From positions 27,523,419 to 27,587,418 of the forward strand of contig OY987243.1 of assembly GCA_963920765.1 (NCBI GenBank): DNA of 64,000 bases, in the 5' to 3' direction. The stretch is from Ulota crispa. Lineage: Eukaryota; Streptophyta; Bryopsida; Orthotrichales; Orthotrichaceae. Position 1 is the stretch's first letter, and every line of letters starts with the position of its first letter. The translations under genes were made by a program, and so were the position numbers. The notes beneath the pieces are model-generated. The model was given only the letters and a program-made list of their open reading frames with translations, made no database searches and was not told the DNA's origin. This document shows, piece by piece, positions 47,640-59,763 of this stretch.

Positions 47640-50600
47640 GGAAAACCCTAAACTCTAGATATCAGACAAGCATAGACAACGTTCAAAGAACAAGAATCTA
47701 TGGATAAAGGAAGTGAAGAGAGCGACCTCACATAACTCCAAGCTACTATGGTGCCCATGTTGCAAGTGCAAAGACATGCGCAAGTGGAATCTCAAGACCG
47801 TGGGAGATCATCTAGAGGTACACGGTAGAGCACACGAGTTTTGGGTATGGAGAGGGGCAAGCAACAGGTGCTCTTTTGACAAAGAATAGAAAGAGGTATT
47901 GAATCTACCAAACAGAAATGAAGTGGAACTCAATGCTAAAATTGATATAGTGCAAATGGTGGACAATGCGTTTGGTGTAGACCAGAGGGATGTAGGATTG
48001 GGAGAAGAGGACGCAATGGCTGACGAAGCACAAGTAGGAGTTCAGGAGGCACTTCTGGAAGAAGTCTTTGAGGTCTTTGATGTAGCTGATGCGGTACGCG
48101 CTCACTCTGCCATGCAGTTTGATGCTAGTAATGAGAACGTGGTATTTGAGGATGATTTTGAACCCATTCGAGACCAGGAAGAAAACCTAGAGCATCACAC
48201 TTTCAAACCTACTGTGTTGGAAGGGGCTATTAGACCAATATATCTAGGTTCAAAATGTACTAAACTAGCAGCCACAATGCTACTCATGAACATATGTACT
48301 ATGCATGGGTGAGCAATAATTTTGCGGATGAAATGTTCACCCTTCTACACAAACACGTTCTTCCACCTGGAAATTGCTTGCCACATAATTTCTACGCAGC
48401 AAAGACATTGACAAGCAAATTAGGATTATCTTACAATTTAATTCATGCTTGTGAAAACGGTTGTGTTCTACCTAGGGGAGAATATGCTGAAGCTATCCGT
48501 TGTCCAAAGTGCAATGGACCTAAGTTCATAGATGAAGTACGTGAAAGGTTCCCAGTTAAAGTTCTAAGACATTTCCCTATAATACCTAGATTACAACGTC
48601 TTTTTTGTAGCCCAGCTATTTCAACCTTGATGCCCTGGCATGTAGAAAATTGCAGTAGTAAAGAGGGAGGAGATAACTTGGTCAGACACACTTGTGACTC
48701 CAAGGCCTGGAATCACTTCCACCAAAACGTGGATCCTACGTTTGGTGAGGATGCACGCAATATACACTTTGCTCTTATAGCTAATGGGGTTAATCCTTTC
48801 AAACGCACTAGATCAACCTGGTCTACCTGGCCAATCATTTTACTGAATTATAATCTGTCCCCATGGTTGTGCACAAAGAAGTTTTTCATGTTATTAGCCC
48901 TCTTAATACCAGGCAAGTAGTTTGTCACTTCTGAAGTTTTTGATGTTTACATGGAGCCCTTGGTGGAAGAATTGCTTATACTGTGGAAAAGCGTGTGGGC
49001 TCATGATGTCAACAAGCAGGTTGGATCAAAGGAGTTCACCGTACAAGCTATGTTGTTGTGGACAATCCATAATTACCTCGGATATGGAACAATGGGTGGG
49101 TTTTTGCACTAAGGATATGCTGCTTGCGCTGTATGCGGATCTGCCTTTGGAGCGGAGTACTCATCTAAGTTGAGCAAGCAAACCTGCTGTAGAACACACC
49201 AATGGCTACCTCCAAGACATTCATACCAGGTGGAAGAAATGAAAGACTGCTTCAATGAGCAAGTAGAAGAACACTGCATGCCTACTAGAGTATTAGGTGA
49301 AGAGCAATTGCAATATGCAACCAAATATGAGTGTTGGAGAGCCGTTGGTGGTTAGGACTCTAGAGTTCTAGACCTTTCCAAAACTCACGGAGTGAAGAGG
49401 ACATCTATTCTGAATTGACTGCCATATTAGAAGGTAAAATGAGTGTGACTAAAACGCGGCCTTTGTTACCAATTTAGTGATCAATTGTAGGCAGAATGCT
49501 ATTGGTCTGTTCATCGGAGTTCCGAAATGTGTTACGTTCTAAGCAATTGGTTCACTAAGTTTGCTTTCTTATCTTGGTATAACTGATGCTTTGAAAGAAC
49601 AAATAGAGAAGTACAACGTTCAGCAAAATGTCTGTCAAAATTTCCTTTGATAAGGGATCTAAACTCTAAAAAGTCTTGAGAGAGTCAGAGCCTAATATAA
49701 AAAAATAGGTGCAAAAGAAGAACAACTGAATAATAACTCTAGAGTACTAATGAAGTGGAATACAAGACTTTGAATAATGACTTTAGAGTACTAATGTAGT
49801 GGAACATAAGAGTTTGAATAACAACTCCTGAGTAAAACACAGAGGAAGTTGAGCAACTAAATAAGAACTTTGAAGTATTAAGACAGTGAGAGTGTAGTAC
49901 TTTGCTTCTTGTCTTCTCACCTCTCAACTAAGAAATGACTATGCAGAGTAGATTGGGTTGCATTGTAGTTGTTTATTGTCGGGGACCTCATAATAAGAGC
50001 ACAATAAAGTCCATGAAATTAAGGGAGAATCATAGGCTAGTACTTGTAGTAAATTAGCTAAGTTAAACAAGTGCAGTAGAAGTTGGTAGTAATAACAGAT
50101 GAGGGAGCTATAAGTTTTAGTGCGCTCCAACCCTCAAGGACTTTTTGCCTGGCATTGTAATGCCAACATTTAGAACATTTTTAGGACAATGTATAGTTTA
50201 AGGCAAATCTCAGAAGTATAGTCAATGACATTGTATTGGAAGTTCAAACCTGTCGTCAATTATTGCGGTTGTATTTTGAACAATTTCATCTACTTCATTA
50301 GTTTTGTGGTTTGCAAGACTTGATTTGTTATACCCTTGATCTTATGCACTGCAAAATGAACCTGGCTAAGAATTTCTTGTAAACAATCATTGGAAAGAAA
50401 GACATAATGAAAGTGAGGCGTGATTTGCAACGTCAGAGTATTTGGCCACATTTGTGGTTATGGCCAAATTCAAAAAGGAGAGGTAAGATGATGAAACCCT
50501 TAGCCCCTTATGTCTTAACTGACAGCAAGTTCCACACATTTGCAACCACAATAGAGCAAATGAAAACACCCTCTGGACATTCTTCTACTCTGGGCAAGCA

Positions 50601-51949
50601 AATTCGCAATCAAAAATTTGGAGGGTTGAAGTCACATGACTACCATGTGCTAATGTAGCAAATAATGCCGCTTGCATTACGGGGATTGTTGCAAAGTGGT
50701 CCGCGGATGGCTATTATGAGAATGTGTAAGGTTTACAGGAGGATTTGTACAACCGTATATGATCCGTTAGAGTATGAGGCACTCCAAGCAGATGTAGCCG
50801 AGAGCATGGCACTGCTAAAGATGGAATTTCCAACGTCCTTCTTTGATATAATGACTCATTTATTGTATCATTTAGTGCAAGAATTGGACATATGTGGTCA
50901 TGTGTTGACAAGGTGGATGTATCCTGTGGAGAGATACATGAAGACTTTAAAAGCATATGTATGAAATATGGCAAGGCCAGAGGCTACAATGGCCGAATGT
51001 TACCTGAAAGAAGAGTGTCTAGGGTTTGTTACAGAGTACTTACAAAGATTCATTGCAATGCGGAGGCGAGTGTAGGATGCTGACAAAGAATACGGTGACG
51101 TCGAAGAAGTGTTGGAAGGAGCTGGAAAATCCTATATCATGAGTAATGACTTAAGGGATTTGGCACACTAGTATGTTCTTCAAAACACGGCAATGATGCA
51201 ATCTTGGCTATAGTAAAGGAGTCCCTTTTCATTTTCATGTTGAGTTCCTGAAGTAATTTTGTTAATTTTATTGGTAGTACCAAGAAAGACATTAAATACT
51301 TTAGTTGGTATTTAGAGAGTGTAAAGAATATAGGAGAATGACATACTGAGAGGGCAGATGATGCAACAGTGCAGAAATGTTTATGTAGGGTCTAAAACCA
51401 GACAGAAGTAATAGAAGTCGTTTTCTACTAGTATGTCACGCAACTATAATTAAACAACTCAAAAAGAACTCAATGAGAATTGCTTAGAACTGAACGTCAA
51501 TTGGATTAAAAAATGTTATACTGTGTTGAAACTACAACTGCAAAACAACTGGAGATGTCTTATTTACAACTGCAATGAGTAATTTTTAGCTAAATATAGG
51601 GGGCGCTGTCGGGTTGAGAAGAGCGCGCCTTAGGAACACGCAAGGTGTCTCGTTGCAATCGTGCGTTGTTGACTAAAATTGTCTTTAGTTTTGATCTTCA
51701 CTCTTCAAATCTTCAGTCTTCATGTCTTCAAGTCTCCAAGTCTTCATGTTTTAATAAAAACAATAGAGAAAATTTACAGATAACAAGTCCTAGAAAGGTT
51801 GCAACTTTTTTTCTAGTGCCACAGATGGCTCAAAGATCCAAATGCTAAGTGTAATAGCAATTTAAAAAGTTCTTCTAACTTTCTAACATATTTTCAAACT
51901 TCAACTCAATTTAAACTACGGTCCAAAAGTTATGTGGATTCAAAGTAGA

Positions 51950-52640
51950 GGCTCTTCTTCCTCTTTGCAAACTAAACACAGCTTCTATAAACCTCTATAA
52001 CTTTTGTTTAACATATTACTCATAAAAATGTGATATCAATTTAAAAAAATGATACCACTGGCTACAATCCATAAAATTTTCACTCCAAAATAAAACTCTG
52101 TCCGTAAGGTCCAATCAATCAAAGTGTGGGTCTCAATTTTTTTAAAGAGCAGCCAAATCCGCAACTTCTACGCACTATAACTTCTTTAATAAGACTTCAA
52201 ATGGAATGATTGAAGACAATTCAAAAAACTGTAACAACAAACTATTATTCCTAAAATTTTGAAAAGAAAATTTCATACTATTCAAAAATTATAGCTCTTC
52301 AAAGTTTCAACCTTCTCATAACAAAAAGGCAGCCACCTCCAATCTTTCTTACCTCCATAACTTTCTTTTCCAAGCTCCAAATTTTGAGTTTGAGGGCTTT
52401 CTAAAAAGCTAAGATTAAGATAAATACTCCCTCTAAATCTTATTGCAAAATGATACATAGATCATAAGCTATGGCTTGTCAAGGTTTCAGCCTTTCTTCA
52501 TAGTTTGGCTTTTTGACTTCAAAATTCAAACACTCATAACTTTTGCATCACAACTCTAAATCAAACTTGCAAATTCATTTTGGAAAGATAATTACACAAG
52601 GAACAACTTTTCTAAATTCAAAATCATATATACACCAAAT
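51950..52640. repeat. Degenerate tandem modules, period about 175 bp
   Basis: Variants of TATAACTTTTG recur near 52007, 52178, 52353 and 52537 with similar surrounding words (AGCAGCCA, CTTCAAAGTTTCAACCTTCT). It lies in the non-coding insert that interrupts the CACTA transposase. Confidence 0.5.
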
Positions 52641-53014
52641 GATCTTTTGCATCAAAGTTTTGGGATTTCTCTCATCTTCTCACCAACACTCAAACACTAA
52701 CTTCCAACAACTAAAGAATCTCTCCTCTGTAATTTTGATCCTATCTAGGGTAGGAAGGTGAGGCACATCAGTCCATATCTCTCTCTATCCTAATTCCACC
52801 ATAAATGCCAAACTCCTTTTCCTTTCACACCTTTTTCATTCACTTCTAAATCTTTAGTATTTTTTAATTCAAACAAAGGCAAAATATATGAGCCTTTTAA
52901 AACATTTAGATAAACATAAAAAAATGATTAAATTACAAAATAAACACCACCGTAAAGTAGCCACATGCCCTTGCGAGCATATAATAACATTAAATGCTTG
53001 TTTTCAATCGCCAA

Positions 53015-53265
53015 GTTGTGAACTTGGTTGGCTGGAGAAGCGGTTGTCTCTGGCCGCCTGCCGGTCTGGATTTGAATCCTGTTAGACTTGTCGAGCGGTG
53101 ATGGCGGCCCACGGCTTGGCAGCTAGTGAAATAGAAAATTAGCCCAGCCAACCTGCTACCTATCCCTCTAAGTTGTGTATGTGACAAGACGGAGCAGTGC
53201 ACTGGAATCTATGGCCGCTGCACTGTCACCAAACTGTGGTCCTCACCACGACCACCTTTTTTTGC
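53015..53265 (+). mobile_element. Possible tRNA-derived SINE
   Basis: A GC-rich island in AT-rich sequence. GGTTGGCTGGAGAAGCGG resembles an A box and GGATTTGAATCC resembles a B box, about 45 bp apart, as in tRNA-derived polymerase III promoters. No 3' tail or target duplication was established, and the cloverleaf is not intact, so it is not called as a tRNA. Confidence 0.4.
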
Positions 53266-54180
53266 CACAACTGTTTATTTATTGAAATCAACACAAACTT
53301 AAATAAATAACAAATATCTACATGATAAAGAGATTTCCATCAAGACAGCGCTATCAAATTACTGTGGAATTAGTGAGTGTAGTGAATTTTTTATGAGTCC
53401 ATGAAGTTCAAATGCGGTATTAGTCACTTATGAGAAGTGGGGTTGGCAGGAGGTAAAAATTGGAGAGAGAGAACAACCATGACATTGTCGGATTTAGAGA
53501 GAGGGTAAATGATACATTCAAAGACGACTTGCAGGATATCACGGAAGTTGAGCAATGAGAAGGCTTGACGATGTGTGCAAAACCTACACAAGTAGCAACG
53601 AGGTATACGAGAATGAAATCTTTTGGAAACCATTTCAGCGTAGATGAGCCTTCCACCTCGCAGTTGCAAACATATGACAGTAGAATAGCTTTGGAGTTTG
53701 AAGTACCTACAGGAAACAGTATTGACATTACAGTAAACTACGTGGGAGTGTTGAAGGACATTTTCAAAATGCAATACGCTCTTCTAAAAACCCCTATCAT
53801 TCTTCTCTGATGTGAATGGATTAAAAGACGTGACAACAGAGGTAATCCAACTTACACCAGGGATGATTCAGGCTTCTTAGTCGTGAACTTCAAACACAAA
53901 TTGCCAAAGATGATGGAGCCATTCATCTTCCATAACCAGGCAATCCAAATATTCTTTTCAGATGTTCAAACCAAGCTAGGTTGGAAAGTAGTGTTAAAAA
54001 AAGAGGCCCGAGCCAGAAGGAAGGTAGTAGACACGTCAGACGTGTTTATAACAACCAAAACGAAACCTAAAGGACTTGTAGTACCTAACCAATTCCCACA
54101 AACACCACTTACATCCTCTCTAGTTGGTGCAATTGAATTATCTGCAAAAGATAATTTACTAGCATATGCAAGATATTAGA

Positions 54181-56190
54181 ACATAATGGCTTGCTCAAAT
54201 ATTGCACATTTTATGTACTGTGTATTTCAAGTCATCAAATGTATGTGGTTTTTCCTACCCTAGTTGACGTCTGCTTTTTGAATCTAAAATCAAATATGTG
54301 TCACTACAAAATGAGAATGTTGGTATATATCTTAAGTATGACTACAGCTCAACTATGTAATGGATGTATGAAAAGTATGAAATTATCTAGGGAACCTTCA
54401 TAAACAACTCGTAAACAACTGTTGCACTACTACTTTAGGTGAATGCATTCACACTAAAAGAGAATAAAGGGAAATTGGTGACTAGCTGAGTCCGGGCATC
54501 ATGACGGGTAGCTAAAATAACGAGATCACCAAAATTTTCTGGAAAATCTAGCCAAAGTGATTTTTGAGTTGTTCTTCAATAGAATTGGACTAATAGTAGC
54601 CCTATAGTTGTACAAAACTTCAACTACCTTATGACTAACTGACTCCTTTGTCAGAGGAATGTCAAGAATGCAGCAGATTCATCCGGTGTTGGATCCAAAA
54701 CAGGTAATTGAAACCGACTCCTTTTTTTCTAACGAACTTCATCCTTGACATAGAATTGTACTACTACACTACATCTCCTGTAACTCCACCCTTCAACACA
54801 GTTGTTTTACAGTCGCAGTTTAGTTGTTTTGGACGTGGAATTGTATATCAACTAGTTAGATTTTGCCCTTTTTTGTTCTAGTGTTGGGAGATAGTTTCAA
54901 GCTTTAAGTCAAGATTTTTGGCCTTTCTCTAGTTTTGTTTTAAGAGTTTGATAAAGTTTGGGATCTGAAACATATTGTGAAGAGTTCCAAACCTTCCTAC
55001 TTGGACATTATTGGTTCTAAGCTTCATTTGTATAACAAATATTTTACATTATAACTCAAAACTTGCAAAAAAAATGGACTACAAAAGAAATGAAATCTAA
55101 CTAATTGTTGCAATGAAAAGTGAACTTTTTTTATTCTCTTATTTTTAAAATTTTATTTTGCAAATATCACATTTTCTCCTCCTTTGCATTGTTGTCTAAA
55201 AAGAAGCAATACTATATTTGAAAATTTTGGACTTTACTTTCCTCAAAAAATAATTTGCATACTTTCATTTTTCACAAAGTAGACAATTGTTTTTCAAATT
55301 TCACATTTCATGTAGCACTTCACAACTCCACAAGTTCCTTTTTTAAATGTCAAATACCAACCTCCTTAAGTTGGAAATAGAAAAAACAATTATATTATGA
55401 AGAGTGAGTTGTAAGTTTTATGATATAATTCTCTATTAATCCCATAAGTTCTATTAGAGAAGGGAAGGGAGAGAGGAAAAGCCACCAAGGGGAAGCTAAA
55501 AATTTATTAGATATTTTTTTCAAATCCTTTTATAATTTTGAGTTTTTTAATATTAAATATTGAGTGTCAAACATTAAGTATATGCGTGTAATCCAAATTT
55601 GAAATTTACTATGGATAGAGAAGAAAAGGCATGGAAATAGAGGGTGAAAAGTCATAGGCAATTTGAGGAGGGGAAGGAGAGGAAAAGACAAGGCAAGAGA
55701 GGGTGAAATTTCACTTGAAAAGTCACATAGAATTCAGAGATGCATTGCGCAAAGCATATACAAGGCATACTTGTATACATAAAGAAATCCGTGAATTTTT
55801 CAAGTTATGTTTTGTGGATTTCTAAAGCCCTCCAAAGTCTCACATTCTTGATACCAAATTTTCAAAAAGGCTATGCAATGTGGACTTTTGCAAGTACACC
55901 AAGACTTGCACATTGGGACAAAATGTTTTGAACCTCTTAATCAATTAGAGATGAAGGGAAATTTGGGGACATAGAGTGTATTGCATCATGCACGTGGCAA
56001 AAGCTCAGATTTGTTTGGACTTGTCTCTTGAGTACAAAGTTGTGAGAGAGGTGGTATTGGATTCAGTATTTTTCCCCCAAAAGTTCATGTCTTTCCAACA
56101 CAATGGTTGGTTGGATGGAAAGAAACATCTCTTTGCAATGAAACCCGAGTGGCAATGAAACACCAGGTTGTAGATTTGAGAGCCAAAGCC
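54181..56190. other. Non-coding spacer
   Basis: AT-rich. It includes G/A-rich tracts near 55460-55480 and 55620-55710 similar in style to 32650-32850. No gene seen. Confidence 0.45.
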
Positions 56191-57996
56191 ATGGCCATGG
56201 CGTCTCTCCTCACGAAATCCACCAAGTCCCACAAACAAAATTGCAACTCTTATAGAACATCAAATGCGTTTGGCATTCTTAATGACAAGCTAGTAATGTT
56301 ACTCTAGTACTAGACAAAATTATTTTTGTCAGTCAATGTTTGCAATTAATGTCCATTATTGGTAAATTCAATCCATGCACTGATGTTGGGTGGTTGGCAC
56401 AACCACTCTCAAGACCTCTGCCGCCAATGTTTTCGTCAAGTAGTTCAAACTTCCAAAAACACCCAAAAAAAAGAACACCCATGATTTGACACATGACATA
56501 AGTTTAGTACGACTTTGTACATAGTAAATGTTTCAATTGCTGTGATTCTAGTAAGTATTTGATACCGTTCTAATAGCAGGGCCCAACCATAGGTAGCTTG
56601 GAGGAAGAACTTGGTACGTAGTTCAGCGAAGGACCGCAAGCCACTCCTCCAAACCTCATGGTCATTCTTATCAGTGGCCCCAGTGGTTGGCAAAGACGCT
56701 ATTGTCAAAGTATTTCCATGTTTCTTTTTTTTTCCATTATGGAGTGTAAACTGTCAATGTTGAGCTCAAATATTCAACCATGAAAAAAAAAAGCTTTGTC
56801 AATATCCTCAAGTTTATTTACTCAATTCAATCATAAAATTTGTACTTTCTAAGTTAAACGTTCAACAACATGAGTAAGTGTTGGAGCGGAAGAGAGTACA
56901 TATCCTCCCTTGTCTCTACTACATGATTGTAGAAAACCCACCCAAAGAATGAGTCTAAAAATTCACAACACACAAATGAATTCACTTTCCATTGTTCTAA
57001 ACCAATTTATGCTTTGTTTTGAAAAAGTCATACATTACAGCCCTCTCAACCTCTTATCAAACAAAACACTGAAAGAAAGAAAAGTCTTGTGCACAACATT
57101 TGAACAATGAGAGAAGTGCAACTAAATCAAGTCATTGTGAATACTTTTTCAGCATGGTTTTTCTTCTAGACCAAAACTCTTCTGCCCAAAAAGAAAAGCT
57201 TCTTCTACACACATTCAATCAATTCCATCATTCCAATGCAAAGTATGTATATTTTTTTCTAACAAAGTTATGCATGATGACACATCTAAGTTGCATCCAA
57301 GGTCTATGGGGTTAATTATTCCAAACAAAGAGGAAAATGAATCCAGTTCCACATATCAAAAATGTGTTGCTATTAAAGGAAAGATGAGATTTGAATGACA
57401 TGATGATGCGTGGGGCATGCAGAGACTGCTAGAGGTGCAACCTGAGATCCACTTTGTGGTGACTTGCACATCTTGAGCAAAGCGAGCGAGGGAGCAGGAA
57501 GGCGTGGACTACTTCTTCGTCACCAAGGAGAAGTTCCGTCACATGATCAACCATGCTCTGGTGTATGGCCAATACAAAGGCATTCCCAAACAACAGGCAA
57601 GGTGGCTATATTATATAATTCTCTCCTTCCAATTGCTACCACACACAAACATGCGGATATGCCACACTTTCACCCCAAACTCCATAAACACAAATATAAC
57701 TTAATTAGCCTTACAAGCAAGCAAAGACTGAGGAACTATAAGATTTTTTCTTGATAAGTAGCCCCTTAACCTTGCAAATGGAATGTGGACATCCCTCAAT
57801 ACAAACTAACTAGCTCATTGCTTACGGAGTTCAGTTCTAGAGGATGTGTATGAGTTGGAATCTTTCCCTCCACCACAATGAAACCTCCAATCTAATGAAG
57901 ACTATTTCATGGAATTCAAACTTTGACAAGCGTTGCTTCCAAGATTGTCAATTGAGAATCACAAATCATTCATGTCCATTTCTACAAACTCAGTTA

Positions 57997-58235
57997 GCCT
58001 TTTGCTATTTTGTATACGGTCTCCCATGTTATATATGGATGGGGCACTTGGGTAACACATGAATTCTATTGGAGTTGTAAATTTCAAGTCAAGTTGTAGA
58101 CAAGCTGATGGTCGATTACGGATATTTTGGGGAATTTTTGGCATTTGCCATAAACCCATTTCTTCAAGTACTAAATGATCCTCAAATGAATACAACCAAT
58201 TCTTTTGGTAGGCAACAACCTTAAGGTGTTAATCC
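57997..58235. repeat. Relative of the 15744 repeat, in the guanylate kinase intron
   Basis: It follows 15765-15981 with many changes (TTGGAGTTGTAAATTTCAAG and TTTTGGTAGGCAACA are shared). Its ends are more worn than those of the other copy. Confidence 0.6.
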
Positions 58236-58286
58236 ATTTCCATACAACAGTTGGATGGTTTATTTACACTAAACTCATCCAAAATT

Positions 58287-58529
58287 CCATATTTGTTAAA
58301 TTGTAAAAAAGTATACATTTTGGGACTTTTGAAATCTTGCATTTTTGAGAGTATTTTGGTGGTTTAGAGTGAAGTTTATGATGATTTCTTCAAGATCTTA
58401 CAGCAATGATGTAGGATCTTGAAGAACTTATCAAAAAAACTCACTGTAAATTACCAAAATACTTTCAAAAACGCAAAATTCAAATGTCCCAAAAATGTAA
58501 TATCATTTTTCTCAATTTAACAAATATGG
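58287..58529. mobile_element. 243-bp fold-back element in the guanylate kinase intron
   Basis: A near-complete palindrome starts CCATATTTGTTAAATTG and ends with its inverse. The arms of about 110 bp meet near 58405 at GATCTTACAG and inverse. No coding capacity. Target duplication is unclear. Confidence 0.8.
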
Positions 58530-59115
58530 CGTTCTAAAAAGAAGAAGGCTTTGTCATCATAGAGCTTTGACCTCCACTTTGGCATTTTCTTTGCCCAAGT
58601 ATGTTCCTCAGTCTCTTTGTTGAGCATGATTCTAGATAGTTCAGAATTGGTGTAATAAAAATGGAATGTAGTATTGAGAGTGTGGTGGTGGAGGTTGTCA
58701 CTTGTCAGCTTCGGGAGTACATAGAGCAAGGCAAGGACGTGCTGCTGCAAGTGGACGTGCAAGGCGCGGCAAGCATTCGAAGAATCCTCGGGGATAGCGC
58801 TGTGTTCATTTTCATCGTGGCCAAGTCGGAGAGGGCACTAGTGCAGAGGCTGGTGGAGAGGGGCCCTAACACGGGCGACCAGCTTCTCCTGCAAGTGGCC
58901 AACGCTCGCACCAAAGTGGCCCGCTCTCGTGAGTTTGAGTACATCATTGAGAACGCTGATCACCAGCTCGACCACTCTGTTTCCAGGATCTGTGCCATCC
59001 TTGATGCGGAGAAATCTCGGTTTTGCCCTAAAAAGTCCAACATTCTATGATAGGATAATAATAAATAGCATTGAAGCTTTTGTCCTCACCACACCACCTT
59101 TGAGTTTTTTATTAA

Positions 59116-59759
59116 CCCTAGACCGCCCAAGGCGACGAAATGTGGCCGCTGTGCATTTTAATTTGAATTTTTTTTAATTTTATTGAAGATTAATTTAAGT
59201 GGTTTTTTTTTTATAATTATTCTTATTAAAATCTTGTTTTAGTATCAAAAATCCAATTTTGAAAATGAATGACTATGATTTGTTTATTCAAGATTTTGCG
59301 CAAGGGTGTCCATTGCAAATCTTCACTTTCTAGTATTGAGAGCTCTTGGAGATGAGCCTCAAATACACTAGAATTTGGAGAAACAATCACATTAGAAACT
59401 CAATTTAAAAAGTTGTAGAGTAGATTTTAAGAAGCCATAAATTGATTAGGGTTATACATGTTGTACTTTACATACTCATATTAGACATCCTCAATTTTAA
59501 ATTTGAGATGTGAAAAGAGGATTGAAAGACTTCAAATCACTTTCAAAGTTTTAACACCCTCTTCATCAAATGTTATAATTTTTCAATCCATAAGCAATAT
59601 TGTTGTGTTTTCTTTTCCTATGTGATCTCTAACAGATCTTGTTTGAATTTGCACAGTTACAATTTATAAAAATATGATGTAACTTATCAAAATGTTGCCA
59701 TTCTATTCATCCAAGAGCACATTCTGAGACATTGGAGAACGTCCGTGGGCGGTCTAGGG
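59116..59759. mobile_element. TTAA-flanked 644-bp element, copy B
   Basis: TTAA occurs at 59112-59115 and 59760-59763. The ends are CCCTAGACCGCCCAAGG and the inverse of CCCTAGACCGCCCACGG. The interior matches 24486-25129 along its length. It lies 65 bp after the guanylate kinase relic. No protein is encoded. Confidence 0.92.
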
Positions 59760-59763
59760 TTAA

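Larger units (their letters stand above)
47640..54180 (+). mobile_element. Broken CACTA (En/Spm) transposon, Tnp2-type transposase
   Basis: On the plus strand the usual CACTA transposase order is visible in broken pieces. A Transpos_assoc-like domain comes first (about 47700-47890; WCPCCKCKDM, then GDHLEVHGRAHEFWVW). An acidic linker follows (47899-48290). The Transposase_21 core spans about 48290-49450 (KLGLSYNLIHACENGCVL, RCPKCNGPKF, HFALIANGVNPF, KTHGVKRTSIL). A segment around 50300-50560 resembles the HNLDVMHIEKNV region (LDLMHCKMNLAKNF). A DUF4218-like domain lies at 50560-51060 (LLYHLVQELDICGHV, MYPVERYMKTLKAYV). A DUF4216-like C terminus lies at 53565-54178. Several stops and frame changes interrupt it, and non-coding inserts lie at about 49450-50290 and 51200-53400. 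It cannot encode a full transposase. Terminal CACTA repeats were not found. Confidence 0.85.
56191..59050 (+). pseudogene. Guanylate kinase relic (organelle-type)
   Basis: Guanylate kinase converts GMP to GDP. A possible first exon at 56191 starts MAMASLLTKSTKSHKQN, like an organelle transit peptide. The next exon (about 56627-56709) reads PPNLMVILISGPSG then GKDAIVK, but two bases are missing between GPSG and GKD, so the P-loop is out of frame. Exon 57423-57596 reads RLLEVQPEIHFVVTCTS, then an in-frame TGA (57474-57476) where the family has Arg, then VDYFFVTKEKF and ALVYGQYKGIPKQQ; about seven residues before ALVYG are missing. Exon 58709-59050 reads LREYIEQGKDVLLQVDVQGA and ends IDAEKSRF-like (ILDAEKSRF). 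The last intron starts with GC (57597) and holds two repeats. The three defects make it a pseudogene. Exons are still GC-rich, so the decay looks fairly recent. Confidence 0.85.

Noticed and set aside
53015-53100. A tRNA gene
   Set aside because: A- and B-box-like words are present, but no intact acceptor stem or anticodon arm could be drawn; called only as a possible SINE.
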